Part shown: piece by piece, positions 14,837 through 23,743 of the stretch
Numbering within the stretch: position 1 is the stretch's first letter
Layout of the letters: each line of letters begins with the position of its first letter
NCBI GenBank assembly: GCA_031287685.1
Contig: JAITSQ010000020.1
Location: 1-64,000 of the forward strand
Direction: 5' to 3'
DNA: 64,000 nucleotides
Origin: Clostridiales bacterium
Lineage (GTDB): Bacteria; Bacillota; Clostridia; Lachnospirales; WQUN01
The notes under the pieces: generated by a model
Database searches by the model: none
Seen by the model: the letters and a program-made list of their open reading frames with translations, nothing else
Told to the model about the DNA's origin: nothing
Position numbers and translations under genes: made by a program

Positions 14837-17800
14837 ATGCCAGATTTCACCGAAAATCAGCTTCTCGCCGTAAACCTGCGCCCGCCCGCCCTGCTTGTGT
14901 CCGCGGCGGCCGGCTCCGGCAAAACCGCCGTGCTTATCGAGCGGATAATAAGAATCATCACCGCCCCGAAAGACGCGGGCGGCTCGGACATAACGCGTCT
15001 TTTAATCGTGACTTTTACGGAAGCCGCCGCCGCCGAAATGCGCGACCGGCTTAACCGCGCCGTAGGCGCTCTGCTCAAGGAATCCCCGGAGGACGAAAAC
15101 CTGCGACGGCAGACGCTCCTGCTCGGGAAGGCCAATATAGCCACAATCCACTCCTTCTGCCTGAAAGTCGTCCGGGAGGGCGCGCCCTCTCTCGGCGCTC
15201 TTGGCGTGGACACGAAGTTTAAGGTGGGCGAGGCGGCGGAAACGGCCGTCCTGAAGCAGGAGGCCCTTGAGGAGATCTTCACGGAGGCGTATTCGGAGGC
15301 CGGCTCCCCCTCATTGGCTGATTTGGCGGATATGTACGGCGGCTCTAAATATAAAGACGACGGTTTGCGCCAGCTCATAATCAAGGCGTATGACTTCATC
15401 TCCGCCAGCCCCTGGAGCGGCGGCAGGGCGCGTCTTTACGCCTCGGCGTATGACGGCTGCCGGCGCCTTGAAACCAGCCCGTGGGCGCGCCTCTTTATTG
15501 ATATGCTCCGCGCGGAGCTTGAAACGGCGGTCTTCGCGCTCGAAAACGCCGCGGAGGACTGCCTCCGGCCCGGCGGCCCGGAAAAATACCTGCCGGCCAT
15601 AGAGGACGATTTGGAGCGCGTAAACGAATTAAAGGACGCGCTGGAGCTTGGGCTTTCCGGCGTTTTCGCGGCGTTCTCGGCCTTTTCTTTTTCCGAAAAG
15701 CCCCTCCCGCGATACGGCGCGAAAGACGAGCGGGCCGACCCCGCGCTCAGGGAATCCGTCAAAAACGCCAAAGCCGACGCGCGCAAGGACGTAAACGGGC
15801 TTATAAAAAAGTATTTCACGCGCTCTCTCGCCGATTACGAAGCCGATATATCAGCGCTCGGCCCTATTTTGCGCGCCTTCGCGGAAATTGTGGAGCGCTT
15901 CGCCAACCGTTTCTCCGAAAAAAAGCGGGAGCGCGGCGTGCTTGATTTCAGCGATTTGGAGCAGTTCGCGCTTAAAATCCTCTATGACGGCGACAGGGAA
16001 ATCTCCGAAGCCGCCAAAGATTGGCGCGGGCGCTTCGACGAAGTGCTGACCGACGAATATCAGGACTCGAACCCCGTGCAGGAGCGCATACTCGCCGCCG
16101 TTTCCGGCAGCCGACGCTTTATGGTCGGCGACGTTAAGCAGAGCATATACCGCTTCCGAAACTCCGACCCGGCGATTTTTATGGAAAAATACGGCGGATA
16201 TTCCCCCTATAGCGGCGCGAAAAACCAGCCTCATATCCGCGTCACGCTCGATAAAAACTTCCGGAGCCGTAAAAGCGTAATCAGCTTTATTAATTTTATC
16301 TTTTCGCAGATTATGACGGCGGAGCTTGGCGGCGTTTCCTACGACGAGGAGAACGCGCTTTCTTTCGGCGCGGCGTATCCGGAGGAGGGCGATTTTCCCG
16401 TTGAAATCCTCCTGATTGACCATACGCCGGACGAAACCGAAAGCCCGGAGGCTCCCGAAAACGAGGAAACGCCGCCCGGCGGCGGGCTGACTGAGGCGGA
16501 CCTGACCCGCGTCCGGCTTGAAGCCCGCTTGATTGCTCGGAGGATCAAAAAACTTATGGACGAGCGCCGCCCCGTTTTTGAAAAAGGCGTTTCCCACGCG
16601 GCTGATTACGGGGATTTCGCGGTGCTGGCGCCGTCTGTCTCGGCCGTCGCCGCCGAGTTTGAAGAGGAGTTCGCCCGCGAAGGGGTTCCCCTTTTTGTCA
16701 GCGCGAACGAAGGTTACATAAACTCCCCCGAAGTTTCCGCCGTGCTTAACCTCCTGCGGGTTATCGACAACCCAAAACAGGACGTCAGCTTCGCGGCGGT
16801 CCTGCGAAGCCCGGTCTGCGGCCTTTCCTCCGACGAAATGGCGCGGATTCGCCTTTTTTCTGACAAGCCGCGCTTTTTCGACGCCGCCTCGGAATACTTA
16901 AAAGGCAACTCAGATTTAATTTCAAGCCGTCTCGGTGTTTTTTTCGCGCTTCTTGACGAATTTTGGGCGCTCGCGCCACGCGTCACGATAAGCGAATTTA
17001 TTTGGACGCTCTACGGCAAAACGCGCTGCCTTGAATACGCGTCGGCCCTGCCGGACGGCGCGAAGCGCGCGGCAAACCTCAAGACCCTCGCCGAGCACGC
17101 GCTCACGTATGAAAAAACACGCTTCCGGGGCATTTTTCATTTCATACAATATATTGAAAAACTGGCCGCCTCCGGCTCAGACCTGAGCGGAGCCAAGCCC
17201 GCCCCCGGAGGGCGCGTCCGCCTGACGACAATCCACGCGAGCAAGGGTCTTGAGTTTCCCTTTGTCTTCCTCTGCGCCAGCCGCGCTTTCAACAACTCCG
17301 ACAACCGCCAGAAAATCCTCTTTGACCGAGAGTACGGTTTCGGAGCGGACGTGATTGATTTAGAAAAGTTTGACGGTTTGGAAAACCGCGTGCGCTACGG
17401 CACCCTGCCCCGCGCCGCGCTGGAGCATAAAGCCGCCGCGGAGGAGGTTTCCGAGCGTCTGCGCGTGCTGTACGTCGCCGCGACCCGCGCCAGGGAGGGC
17501 CTGTTTTTCGTCGGCGCGGTCAGGCGCCTGCGAAAAAACCTTGACAAATGGGGGCAATTCAGTCATTATAAAGAGGCCTCCCTGCCCGCCCACTGCTTGC
17601 TTAAAGCGGGAAATTTCCTTGATTTCATAATGCCCGCCGCAATGAGGCAAAAATCCGGCGGGCTGAAAATAACCGAATATTCCTCCGCCGATTTTCCTGA
17701 GGCGGCGCCCCCGCGAAAGGACGCCGAACCCGCCGGGCCGGCGGCGGAGCCTGACTCCTTGCCGGATTGCCGCGCGGAATACGAGCGCGTCAAACGGCTT

Positions 17801-18511
17801 TTCGTAATGGAATACCCGCATAAAAAGGCGGAGGCCCTGCCCTCGAAAATATCCGTGTCGGAAATCAAACGGATTTTCCACGAAAGGACGGTCGGGCCGG
17901 ACAGTGAGCCGTATTTCGCCGGAGCCGCCGAAAATGACGACAAAAAACCTCTTTTCGCGCCGCGCTTCCTAAGCGGGGAGCGGCGTTTCTCCGGCGCGTT
18001 TATCGGCACGGCGATTCACGCCTGTATGGAGCGGCTTGATTTTAACGACATAACGGAAGCCTCCGTGAAAAAGCTTATCGCGTCTCTGGCGGCCAAGCGG
18101 CTTATAGAGCCGGCCTTGGCGGAGAAAATCCCCGTCGCGGCCATTCTGCGCTTCGGCCGGAGCGAGCTTGCCGCTCGAATCCGCAAAAGCCCGAAAGTCC
18201 GGCGGGAAACGCCTTTCGTTATGGCCCTCCCCGCCGCCGATATTTACGGGGAGGAATACGCCGGCGTGGCCGAGGACGTGCTGATTCACGGGATTATCGA
18301 CCTGTTTTTTGAGGAAAACGGAGAGCTTGTAATCGTCGATTATAAATCCGACAAAGCGGGAAACCTGGAACAAACCGCCGCGATGTACGCGCCTCAGCTC
18401 TCCATCTATAAAAAAGCGGTCGAGCGCGGGGCGGGTCTGCTCGTCCGGGAGTGCCGCCTGTATATGTTCTCACATAATAAAGACATAGAAATAAACGCGT
18501 ACTTAAAATAA
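14837..18511 (+). CDS. addA: AddA-type ATP-dependent helicase/nuclease
   Basis: This 1224-residue UvrD-family helicase-nuclease has Walker A in SAAAGSGKTAVLIERI, motif Ia TFTEAAAAEMRDRL, Walker B DEYQDSNPVQE and motif V TIHASKGLEFPFVFL. Motif VI is VAATRAREGLFF, and the C-terminal PD-(D/E)xK nuclease is at IHGIIDLFF, ELVIVDYKSDK. Length fits AddA (about 1200). AddA with AddB processes double-strand breaks to Chi for RecA loading. In Bacillota addB usually lies directly upstream; here the upstream gene is the M23 peptidase and no addB is in the window. It is followed 12 bp later by the M16 peptidase. Confidence 0.92.
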   Translation: MPDFTENQLLAVNLRPPALLVSAAAGSGKTAVLIERIIRIITAPKDAGGSDITRLLIVTFTEAAAAEMRDRLNRAVGALLKESPEDENLRRQTLLLGKANIATIHSFCLKVVREGAPSLGALGVDTKFKVGEAAETAVLKQEALEEIFTEAYSEAGSPSLADLADMYGGSKYKDDGLRQLIIKAYDFISASPWSGGRARLYASAYDGCRRLETSPWARLFIDMLRAELETAVFALENAAEDCLRPGGPEKYLPAIEDDLERVNELKDALELGLSGVFAAFSAFSFSEKPLPRYGAKDERADPALRESVKNAKADARKDVNGLIKKYFTRSLADYEADISALGPILRAFAEIVERFANRFSEKKRERGVLDFSDLEQFALKILYDGDREISEAAKDWRGRFDEVLTDEYQDSNPVQERILAAVSGSRRFMVGDVKQSIYRFRNSDPAIFMEKYGGYSPYSGAKNQPHIRVTLDKNFRSRKSVISFINFIFSQIMTAELGGVSYDEENALSFGAAYPEEGDFPVEILLIDHTPDETESPEAPENEETPPGGGLTEADLTRVRLEARLIARRIKKLMDERRPVFEKGVSHAADYGDFAVLAPSVSAVAAEFEEEFAREGVPLFVSANEGYINSPEVSAVLNLLRVIDNPKQDVSFAAVLRSPVCGLSSDEMARIRLFSDKPRFFDAASEYLKGNSDLISSRLGVFFALLDEFWALAPRVTISEFIWTLYGKTRCLEYASALPDGAKRAANLKTLAEHALTYEKTRFRGIFHFIQYIEKLAASGSDLSGAKPAPGGRVRLTTIHASKGLEFPFVFLCASRAFNNSDNRQKILFDREYGFGADVIDLEKFDGLENRVRYGTLPRAALEHKAAAEEVSERLRVLYVAATRAREGLFFVGAVRRLRKNLDKWGQFSHYKEASLPAHCLLKAGNFLDFIMPAAMRQKSGGLKITEYSSADFPEAAPPRKDAEPAGPAAEPDSLPDCRAEYERVKRLFVMEYPHKKAEALPSKISVSEIKRIFHERTVGPDSEPYFAGAAENDDKKPLFAPRFLSGERRFSGAFIGTAIHACMERLDFNDITEASVKKLIASLAAKRLIEPALAEKIPVAAILRFGRSELAARIRKSPKVRRETPFVMALPAADIYGEEYAGVAEDVLIHGIIDLFFEENGELVIVDYKSDKAGNLEQTAAMYAPQLSIYKKAVERGAGLLVRECRLYMFSHNKDIEINAYLK

Positions 18512-18523
18512 CAGGAGGGACTT

Positions 18524-21277
18524 ATGTTTTCACTCATAACCGAAACAGACCTTACCGAATTGCCGGCGCGCGCCTTTCTTTACCGCCACGAATGCGGCGC
18601 GGAGCTGCTCCATATCAGAACCGAGGACAACAACAAAGTTTTCGCCGCCGCCTTCCGCACCCTGCCGTCCGACGATACCGGCGTTTTCCATATTCTGGAA
18701 CATTCCGTCCTTTGCGGCTCGGAAAAATATCCCATAAAAGACCCGTTCAACGAGCTGTCTAAGGGCAGCCTGCAGACATACCTGAACGCTATGACATATT
18801 CGGACAAGACTCTGTATCCAGTGGCTTCGACCAACGAAAAGGACTTTTTTAAAATGGCCGGCGTCTATTTGGACGCGGTTTTCGCGCCGCTCGTCACGCG
18901 CAAAAAGGCCATCTTGCTTCGGGAGGGGCGCAACTTCAAGCCGGCGGAAAACGGCGTTGAAATCGGCGGAATAGTCTATAACGAAATGCGGGGCGCTTAT
19001 TCCGAAGGGGACGAATACCTGGAATACGAGGTGCGCCGCCGCCTGTTCGCCGGCACGCCGTTTATGTATGATTCCGGCGGCTTTCCCGACGCTATTCCGG
19101 GCCTGACGCACGAATCCCTTATCGCGCGGCACGCTGAGTTTTACAGTCCGCGCAACGCTTTCCTCTATCTCTACGGCGATATGGACGCGGACAAATACCT
19201 CCGATACATCGAGGAGGAATACTTACAGTCGCTTCCGCCCGGGCGGAATGTCCCGCCGGAAATTACGTTCAGCCCGCCGTCCGAGCCGCAATATTTCGAC
19301 CTAACGGGAAATTTCGGGCGGGACTACGCCTGCGCGGGCCTGTTCCTAAGCCGCCCGAACGAGCCGGAGCTTACGATGAGGCTCTCCCTGCTTATAAAAT
19401 ACCTGTTCCGGATGACTTCTTCGCCCGTAAAGCTGCTCGCGGAGCGCGAAAAAATCGGGAGCGACCTGACCTGCTTCCTGGATTTCCATATGCCCGCCTA
19501 CGCCGCGTTTATCAACATCAAGGACTGCGGCGACGCGCGCGGCGCCTTTTCAAAAATCCGCGCGCGCATAGCGGAGGAGTCCGGGCGCGGCTTCGACCGC
19601 CGCCTGCTCCGCGCCGTGCTGGATTCCTCCGAGTTTGACATAAAGGAGCGCAATTACGGGCACCGCCCGAACGGCCTCCATTATCTTATAAACGCCTGCC
19701 CGCAGTGGCTCCGCGGCGGAGACCCGTTCCCAGCGTTTTTTCCCAAAAAACTTTTTGAGGACGCGAAAAAGTTCGCTTTAGACGGCGGTTTAGAGGCCTT
19801 GGCGCGGGAGCTTTTTACGGAAAACCTCTCGCTTGTGGCCGGCTCCGCCATACACAGCGAAAACGCCGAAAGGGCGGCTTCTTTTGACGCGTCGAAGCTC
19901 GACAAGGCCGAGACAGAGTCCGACGCGCGGCTTCTGGCCGATTACGCGAACGAGTCCGACGACCCGGCGGCGCTTGCCGCGATTCCCGTCCTGGAGCTTT
20001 CGGATATAGAGAAAAAGGCCGAAATAATCCCGTTTGAAGCGGATTCCTCCGGGGATTTTATAACCGGCCGCGTGAATATTCCCACTAACGGCATAACATA
20101 TATGTATTTTATGTTTAACGCGGAGGGCTTGCCTCCGGAAAAACTTGAAACCCTGTCGTACCTGCTCGGAAAGCTCGATACGAAAAACTACGGCTTTGAG
20201 GAGCTTTCAAGTGAAATCGCGCTTTATCTCGGCGGCTTCGGCGCGTCGCCGCTTCGCTTCACGCCGGAAAACGCGCCGTTTCGCCCGGAATTCGTCATAA
20301 AAATAAAAGCGCTTGACCAAAATATCGGCTTCGCTTTCAAGCTGCTTGACGAAATCCTTAAGAACACTATTTTCACGGACATCGAGCGTATCAAAACACT
20401 TCTTACCGAATATGCTTCCCGCGAGCACAGCGCGATACTTGAATATGGACATTCCTTCGCCGTCAAACGCGCTATAGCCGCGATAAGCCCGTCCGGCGCG
20501 TTTGACGAACTGTGCGGCGGCGTTAGCTTCTATCAGTATCTTTGCGGACTTGCCGAAACGGAAGCAGCGGAAGCCCTGTGCGCGGAGCTTGAGAACCTCA
20601 AGGTTCGCCTTTTCAGCCGCGCCAACTTTTCCTTCCACGCGGCTGGGGAAGCCGATTATAAGGGGTTGCTGGCCGAATTTTACAGCGGGCTGTCCGATTC
20701 CCCGAAAACGCGGGCGCCCGAGGATTTGGCTCTGTTCCCCGCGAATACGGCCGTGCTGACCGGCGCCAAAATTTTCCATAACGCGGCGGCAACGCGCCTG
20801 AAACGGCCCTACACGGGCGCGCTGGAGGTGCTTTCCTCCGTCCTTGACGACTATTTTATGGAAGAAATCCGCGCCGCCGGAGGCGCGTATGGCTTTGGGA
20901 GCGGCTTTACCCGCGCGGGTTACGCGTATATGTATTCCTTCCGGGACCCTCAGCGTTCAAATACCTTCGCCGTGTTCGGCCGGGCGGCGGAATTCACGCG
21001 AAAACTTTCCCTGTCGGAGCGGGAGCTTCGCTCGTTCATAATAGGCACAATAAGCGGCTTCGACGCGCCGAAGCACGCCGAGGTTAAGACAAGCGCGGCG
21101 GTCACGCGCTTCTTGAGCGGCATAACGCCAGAGAATATTCAAAAGGAGCGCGACGAGGTTCTTTCAACGACTCTTGAGAAATTACGGCAGCTCGCCGAGG
21201 TTTTTGAGGAAGCTCCGGCAAAGTGCGCGCTCGGAGGGAAGGATGGAAAAGGCTGGGAATGTACGGTGAAAATATAA
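18524..21277 (+). CDS. M16C (insulinase/presequence protease-like) metallopeptidase
   Basis: This 917-residue protein has the inverted zinc motif HxxEH in FHILEHSVLCGSEKYPIKDP near residue 47, with the third ligand E in the GGIVYNEMRGAYS segment. Four repeated M16 domains are indicated by length and by the C-terminal glycine-rich GGAYGFGSGFTRAGY. It belongs to the Cym1/PreP group that degrades peptides within a closed chamber. No signal peptide, so it is cytosolic. CAGGAGGGACTT precedes the ATG. Confidence 0.9.
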   Translation: MFSLITETDLTELPARAFLYRHECGAELLHIRTEDNNKVFAAAFRTLPSDDTGVFHILEHSVLCGSEKYPIKDPFNELSKGSLQTYLNAMTYSDKTLYPVASTNEKDFFKMAGVYLDAVFAPLVTRKKAILLREGRNFKPAENGVEIGGIVYNEMRGAYSEGDEYLEYEVRRRLFAGTPFMYDSGGFPDAIPGLTHESLIARHAEFYSPRNAFLYLYGDMDADKYLRYIEEEYLQSLPPGRNVPPEITFSPPSEPQYFDLTGNFGRDYACAGLFLSRPNEPELTMRLSLLIKYLFRMTSSPVKLLAEREKIGSDLTCFLDFHMPAYAAFINIKDCGDARGAFSKIRARIAEESGRGFDRRLLRAVLDSSEFDIKERNYGHRPNGLHYLINACPQWLRGGDPFPAFFPKKLFEDAKKFALDGGLEALARELFTENLSLVAGSAIHSENAERAASFDASKLDKAETESDARLLADYANESDDPAALAAIPVLELSDIEKKAEIIPFEADSSGDFITGRVNIPTNGITYMYFMFNAEGLPPEKLETLSYLLGKLDTKNYGFEELSSEIALYLGGFGASPLRFTPENAPFRPEFVIKIKALDQNIGFAFKLLDEILKNTIFTDIERIKTLLTEYASREHSAILEYGHSFAVKRAIAAISPSGAFDELCGGVSFYQYLCGLAETEAAEALCAELENLKVRLFSRANFSFHAAGEADYKGLLAEFYSGLSDSPKTRAPEDLALFPANTAVLTGAKIFHNAAATRLKRPYTGALEVLSSVLDDYFMEEIRAAGGAYGFGSGFTRAGYAYMYSFRDPQRSNTFAVFGRAAEFTRKLSLSERELRSFIIGTISGFDAPKHAEVKTSAAVTRFLSGITPENIQKERDEVLSTTLEKLRQLAEVFEEAPAKCALGGKDGKGWECTVKI

Positions 21278-21290
21278 ATTTTGCGCCTTT

Positions 21291-21647
21291 TCACTCCCAC
21301 CTCCTCCCTGCGGCAGCTCCCGCCGCCGCGCACGCCAAGCTCACCACCAGGTTCAGCCCGGCGTTCAGCCCCGCGCGCGCGTATTTCCCGCTCTCCAGAA
21401 ACCCAAGCGTCTCCACGCTGAAGGTTGAGAAGGTGCTCAGCCCGCCGCAAAATCCGGCGGCAAAAAACAGCCGCGCACCCTCCGGGACGCTCCGCGCTCG
21501 CCCGAGACCCGCCATAAAACCCGCGAAAAATGACGCCGCCGCGTTGACCGCAAGCGTGGCGGCCGGGAAGTCCGCGCCCCGCAGCGCCTGCCCGGCCAAG
21601 TGCCTGACACACCCGCCAAAAAACGCGCCCAAGCCCGCGAATATCAT
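21291..21647 (-). CDS. crcB: CrcB/Fluc fluoride channel
   Basis: This 118-residue protein has four predicted transmembrane helices. Family signatures are FGGCVRHLAG near the N-terminus, the conserved Asn in AVNAAASFFAGF, and the Phe-box GFCGGLSTFSTFSVE. Fluc channels act as antiparallel dimers that export fluoride. Often two crcB genes are paired; only one is seen. It is convergent with the M16C gene (14 bp apart). No fluoride riboswitch was recognised upstream. Confidence 0.88.
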   Translation of the reverse strand: MIFAGLGAFFGGCVRHLAGQALRGADFPAATLAVNAAASFFAGFMAGLGRARSVPEGARLFFAAGFCGGLSTFSTFSVETLGFLESGKYARAGLNAGLNLVVSLACAAAGAAAGRRWE

Positions 21648-21668
21648 TTTATCCCCCCCCTTCCCCCT

Positions 21669-22955
21669 TTATTTTTTCGCCTTCTTTATTCGGTTACTCT
21701 TAAATCTGATTTTTTTCAGCTTCGGACTTAAATTCACCACAAAGCGATTGCGCACGAACAATTTGCGCAGATACAGGCGGCTTTTGCGGTTCCGGTTGAT
21801 TTCCTCCGCCTCCCCGTAAACCTCAAGCACGGAGTTTGCAAAATTTTCCAGCGAGAGGCTTTCTATCCGCTTAAGGGCATTCTTCTTTATTCGTTCCGTT
21901 TCCTCCGCCGAAGCGGTCAGGGCTTTATACAGAACCTCCGCGCACTCGTTGTCCTTCTTAAAAGTATATCCCGTCACTCCGTCTATAACTACTCCGTCTA
22001 TGCTCGGGTCGGACTTCGCCGCGACCGCCGCCCCCGCCGCCATAGCCTCAACATAGGTAAGGCCCTGCGTTTCCGAAGTTGAGGCGGAGACAAACACGCC
22101 CAGCTTATAATACTTCGGGATTTCCGCGAACGACCGCGCCCCGGCGAATACGACTAGCCGCTCCACGCCCTCCGCCCGGCATAATTCCATTAAATCGGCC
22201 TTGTACGGCCCGTCTCCCACTATGACGAGCCGCGCGGCCCCCCTGCCCTCTCGCTCAAGGCGTCCGGCCAGCTCCGGCATAGCGCGGATAATCACGTCAA
22301 GGCTTTTTTCTTTCGCCACGCGGCAAATCGCCGCCAGGACGTTCGGCGCGCCGTCTATGCCAAGCTCCCGCCGAATCGCGGCAATCTCCTCCTCCGGCGG
22401 GTTCGCGCTGAAATGCCCGAAATCAAACCCCGTCGGCACAACCCTGATCGGCCGCTTTATCTTATACTCTACGAGTGATTTTTGGGTCTTTTCCACCGGC
22501 GCTATCACCATATTCGCGCCGTTACAGAAAAAGCGGCTGTACCGGGCGGCGGTTTTCGGCGTGACAAAATGTCCGTTCAGGAAATAATGCAGGTAATCCT
22601 CATACATCGTATGATATGTATGCACGTGGGGAATTTTATAAAAATCCGCCAGGAGCGCCCCCAGAAACCCCATGGCGAACTCCGTCTGCGTGTGGATTAT
22701 ATCTAATTTGAGCGTTTTCAAGTGCGTAATCAGCTTCGGCGGGTAATAAAACACAAAACGGTACGCGCCCAGCACCTTTACCGGAAAACTTGGCAAACGC
22801 ACCACCATCGGCGAAGGCTCGGCGTTCGGGTCCTTCCCCGTGAAAACGACGACATTGTGCCCGAGCCGTGAAAGCTCCTTGGCGAGCGTCGCCGTTGAAG
22901 TCACCACGCCGTTTATCTGCGGGCTGTAGGTGTCAGTAAAAATGCCTATGTTCAT
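21669..22955 (-). CDS. Family 4 glycosyltransferase (diacylglycerol glucosyltransferase-like)
   Basis: This 428-residue GT-B enzyme starts with MNIGIFTDTYSPQINGVVTS, the donor domain has VPTGFDFGHF, and the catalytic EX7E region is SETQGLTYVEAMAAGAAVAA. The N-terminal pattern is typical of processive or monoglucosyl-diacylglycerol synthases and PimB-like mannosyltransferases, so a membrane glycolipid role is likely; the exact sugar and acceptor cannot be read. A very basic C-terminal tail (KLKKIRFKSNRIKKAKK) suggests membrane attachment. Its ATG overlaps the stop of the upstream gene by four bases. Confidence 0.85.
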   Translation of the reverse strand: MNIGIFTDTYSPQINGVVTSTATLAKELSRLGHNVVVFTGKDPNAEPSPMVVRLPSFPVKVLGAYRFVFYYPPKLITHLKTLKLDIIHTQTEFAMGFLGALLADFYKIPHVHTYHTMYEDYLHYFLNGHFVTPKTAARYSRFFCNGANMVIAPVEKTQKSLVEYKIKRPIRVVPTGFDFGHFSANPPEEEIAAIRRELGIDGAPNVLAAICRVAKEKSLDVIIRAMPELAGRLEREGRGAARLVIVGDGPYKADLMELCRAEGVERLVVFAGARSFAEIPKYYKLGVFVSASTSETQGLTYVEAMAAGAAVAAKSDPSIDGVVIDGVTGYTFKKDNECAEVLYKALTASAEETERIKKNALKRIESLSLENFANSVLEVYGEAEEINRNRKSRLYLRKLFVRNRFVVNLSPKLKKIRFKSNRIKKAKK

Positions 22956-23590
22956 TCGCCGCCCTCCTCCGCCTTGCTCCCGTTTTCCATATATTCCCTT
23001 ATTTTTTCCCGTAATGACGGCAGGTGCCGCAAAAAGCCCTCCGCGCCGACGTCCGCCTTGAGCTTTTCGGCGGCCTCCTCGTCCCCCAGCGAGAGGTATA
23101 CGTCATATAATAACGTGTAACTTTTGCCATAGTCTGATTTCATATGGAGGCTTTCCTCCAAAACCGCGCGGGCCTCCGCGTTCATATCATACTTCATAAG
23201 CTCCTGCGCCCACGCTATGAGCGCCTTCACAAACCGTTCCCGGTTTTCGTCAAAACTTATCAATTCGTCAAGCCGCGCAACCCCGTAAGCATACTTCAGG
23301 TCGTTATTGCTCATTTCCGGCTGGAGCTTAACCATTTTCTCGCCTATCAGCCTCCGCGCGTTTTCCTGCGCGCGGGCCAGGCGGGCTTTGTCCTCCTTAA
23401 GGTTATCCGAAAAGGGAAGTTTCTCGGCCTCCGGCGCTATAAACATACCCGGCGGGAGGTCCCTGCGCCGCGCCGCGTTGGCCTTGCGTTCCTCCTCCTC
23501 CAAATCTTCCGCCTTATGCGGATTGCCCGCCTTGGCTAAAAAATAATTAAGAATAACCGTCAGAAAAATCACCGTGGCCAAAATGTACAA
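22952..23590 (-). CDS. Membrane-anchored TPR-like protein
   Basis: This 212-residue protein starts at TTG 23590 (GGAGG eight bases upstream). It has one N-terminal transmembrane segment (YILATVIFLTVILNYFLA), a charged linker and a helical C-terminal half. ALIAWAQELMKYDMNAEARA and SLHMKSDYGKSYTLLYDVYL resemble two to three tetratricopeptide-type hairpins. It overlaps the glycosyltransferase gene by ATGA, so translation is coupled and a partner or scaffold role for the glycolipid enzyme is plausible. I cannot name a specific family. Confidence 0.6.
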   Translation of the reverse strand: MYILATVIFLTVILNYFLAKAGNPHKAEDLEEEERKANAARRRDLPPGMFIAPEAEKLPFSDNLKEDKARLARAQENARRLIGEKMVKLQPEMSNNDLKYAYGVARLDELISFDENRERFVKALIAWAQELMKYDMNAEARAVLEESLHMKSDYGKSYTLLYDVYLSLGDEEAAEKLKADVGAEGFLRHLPSLREKIREYMENGSKAEEGGE

Positions 23591-23687
23591 AACAGCCGCC
23601 TCCGTTACAGCCGTTTTAACTCGTCTTAAGCGGAAACGGCTATGCTATTAATATGCCCTTTTTATAGTTTATCATTTTTTCGGGGGA

Positions 23688-23716
23688 TTGTAAACAGGTG
23701 GTTAAAGTGTTATACT
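23688..23716 (+). promoter_or_regulatory. Sigma-A promoter of recD2
   Basis: TTGTAA (23688-23693) and TATACT (23711-23716) are separated by exactly 17 bases and lie 28 bp before the recD2 ATG. Confidence 0.65.
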
Positions 23717-23743
23717 ATATAGCAAAACCGAGGGGCGGACATT

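Noticed and set aside
21650-21668. Possible fluoride riboswitch near crcB
   Set aside because: The bases around the crcB start show no recognisable fluoride aptamer pseudoknot, and the upstream gap is only about 20 bases.
21223-21819. 198-residue plus-strand frame after the M16C gene
   Set aside because: Covers crcB and the end of the glycosyltransferase on the opposite strand, and is rich in Pro/Ala/Ser without structure; the minus-strand genes are well supported.
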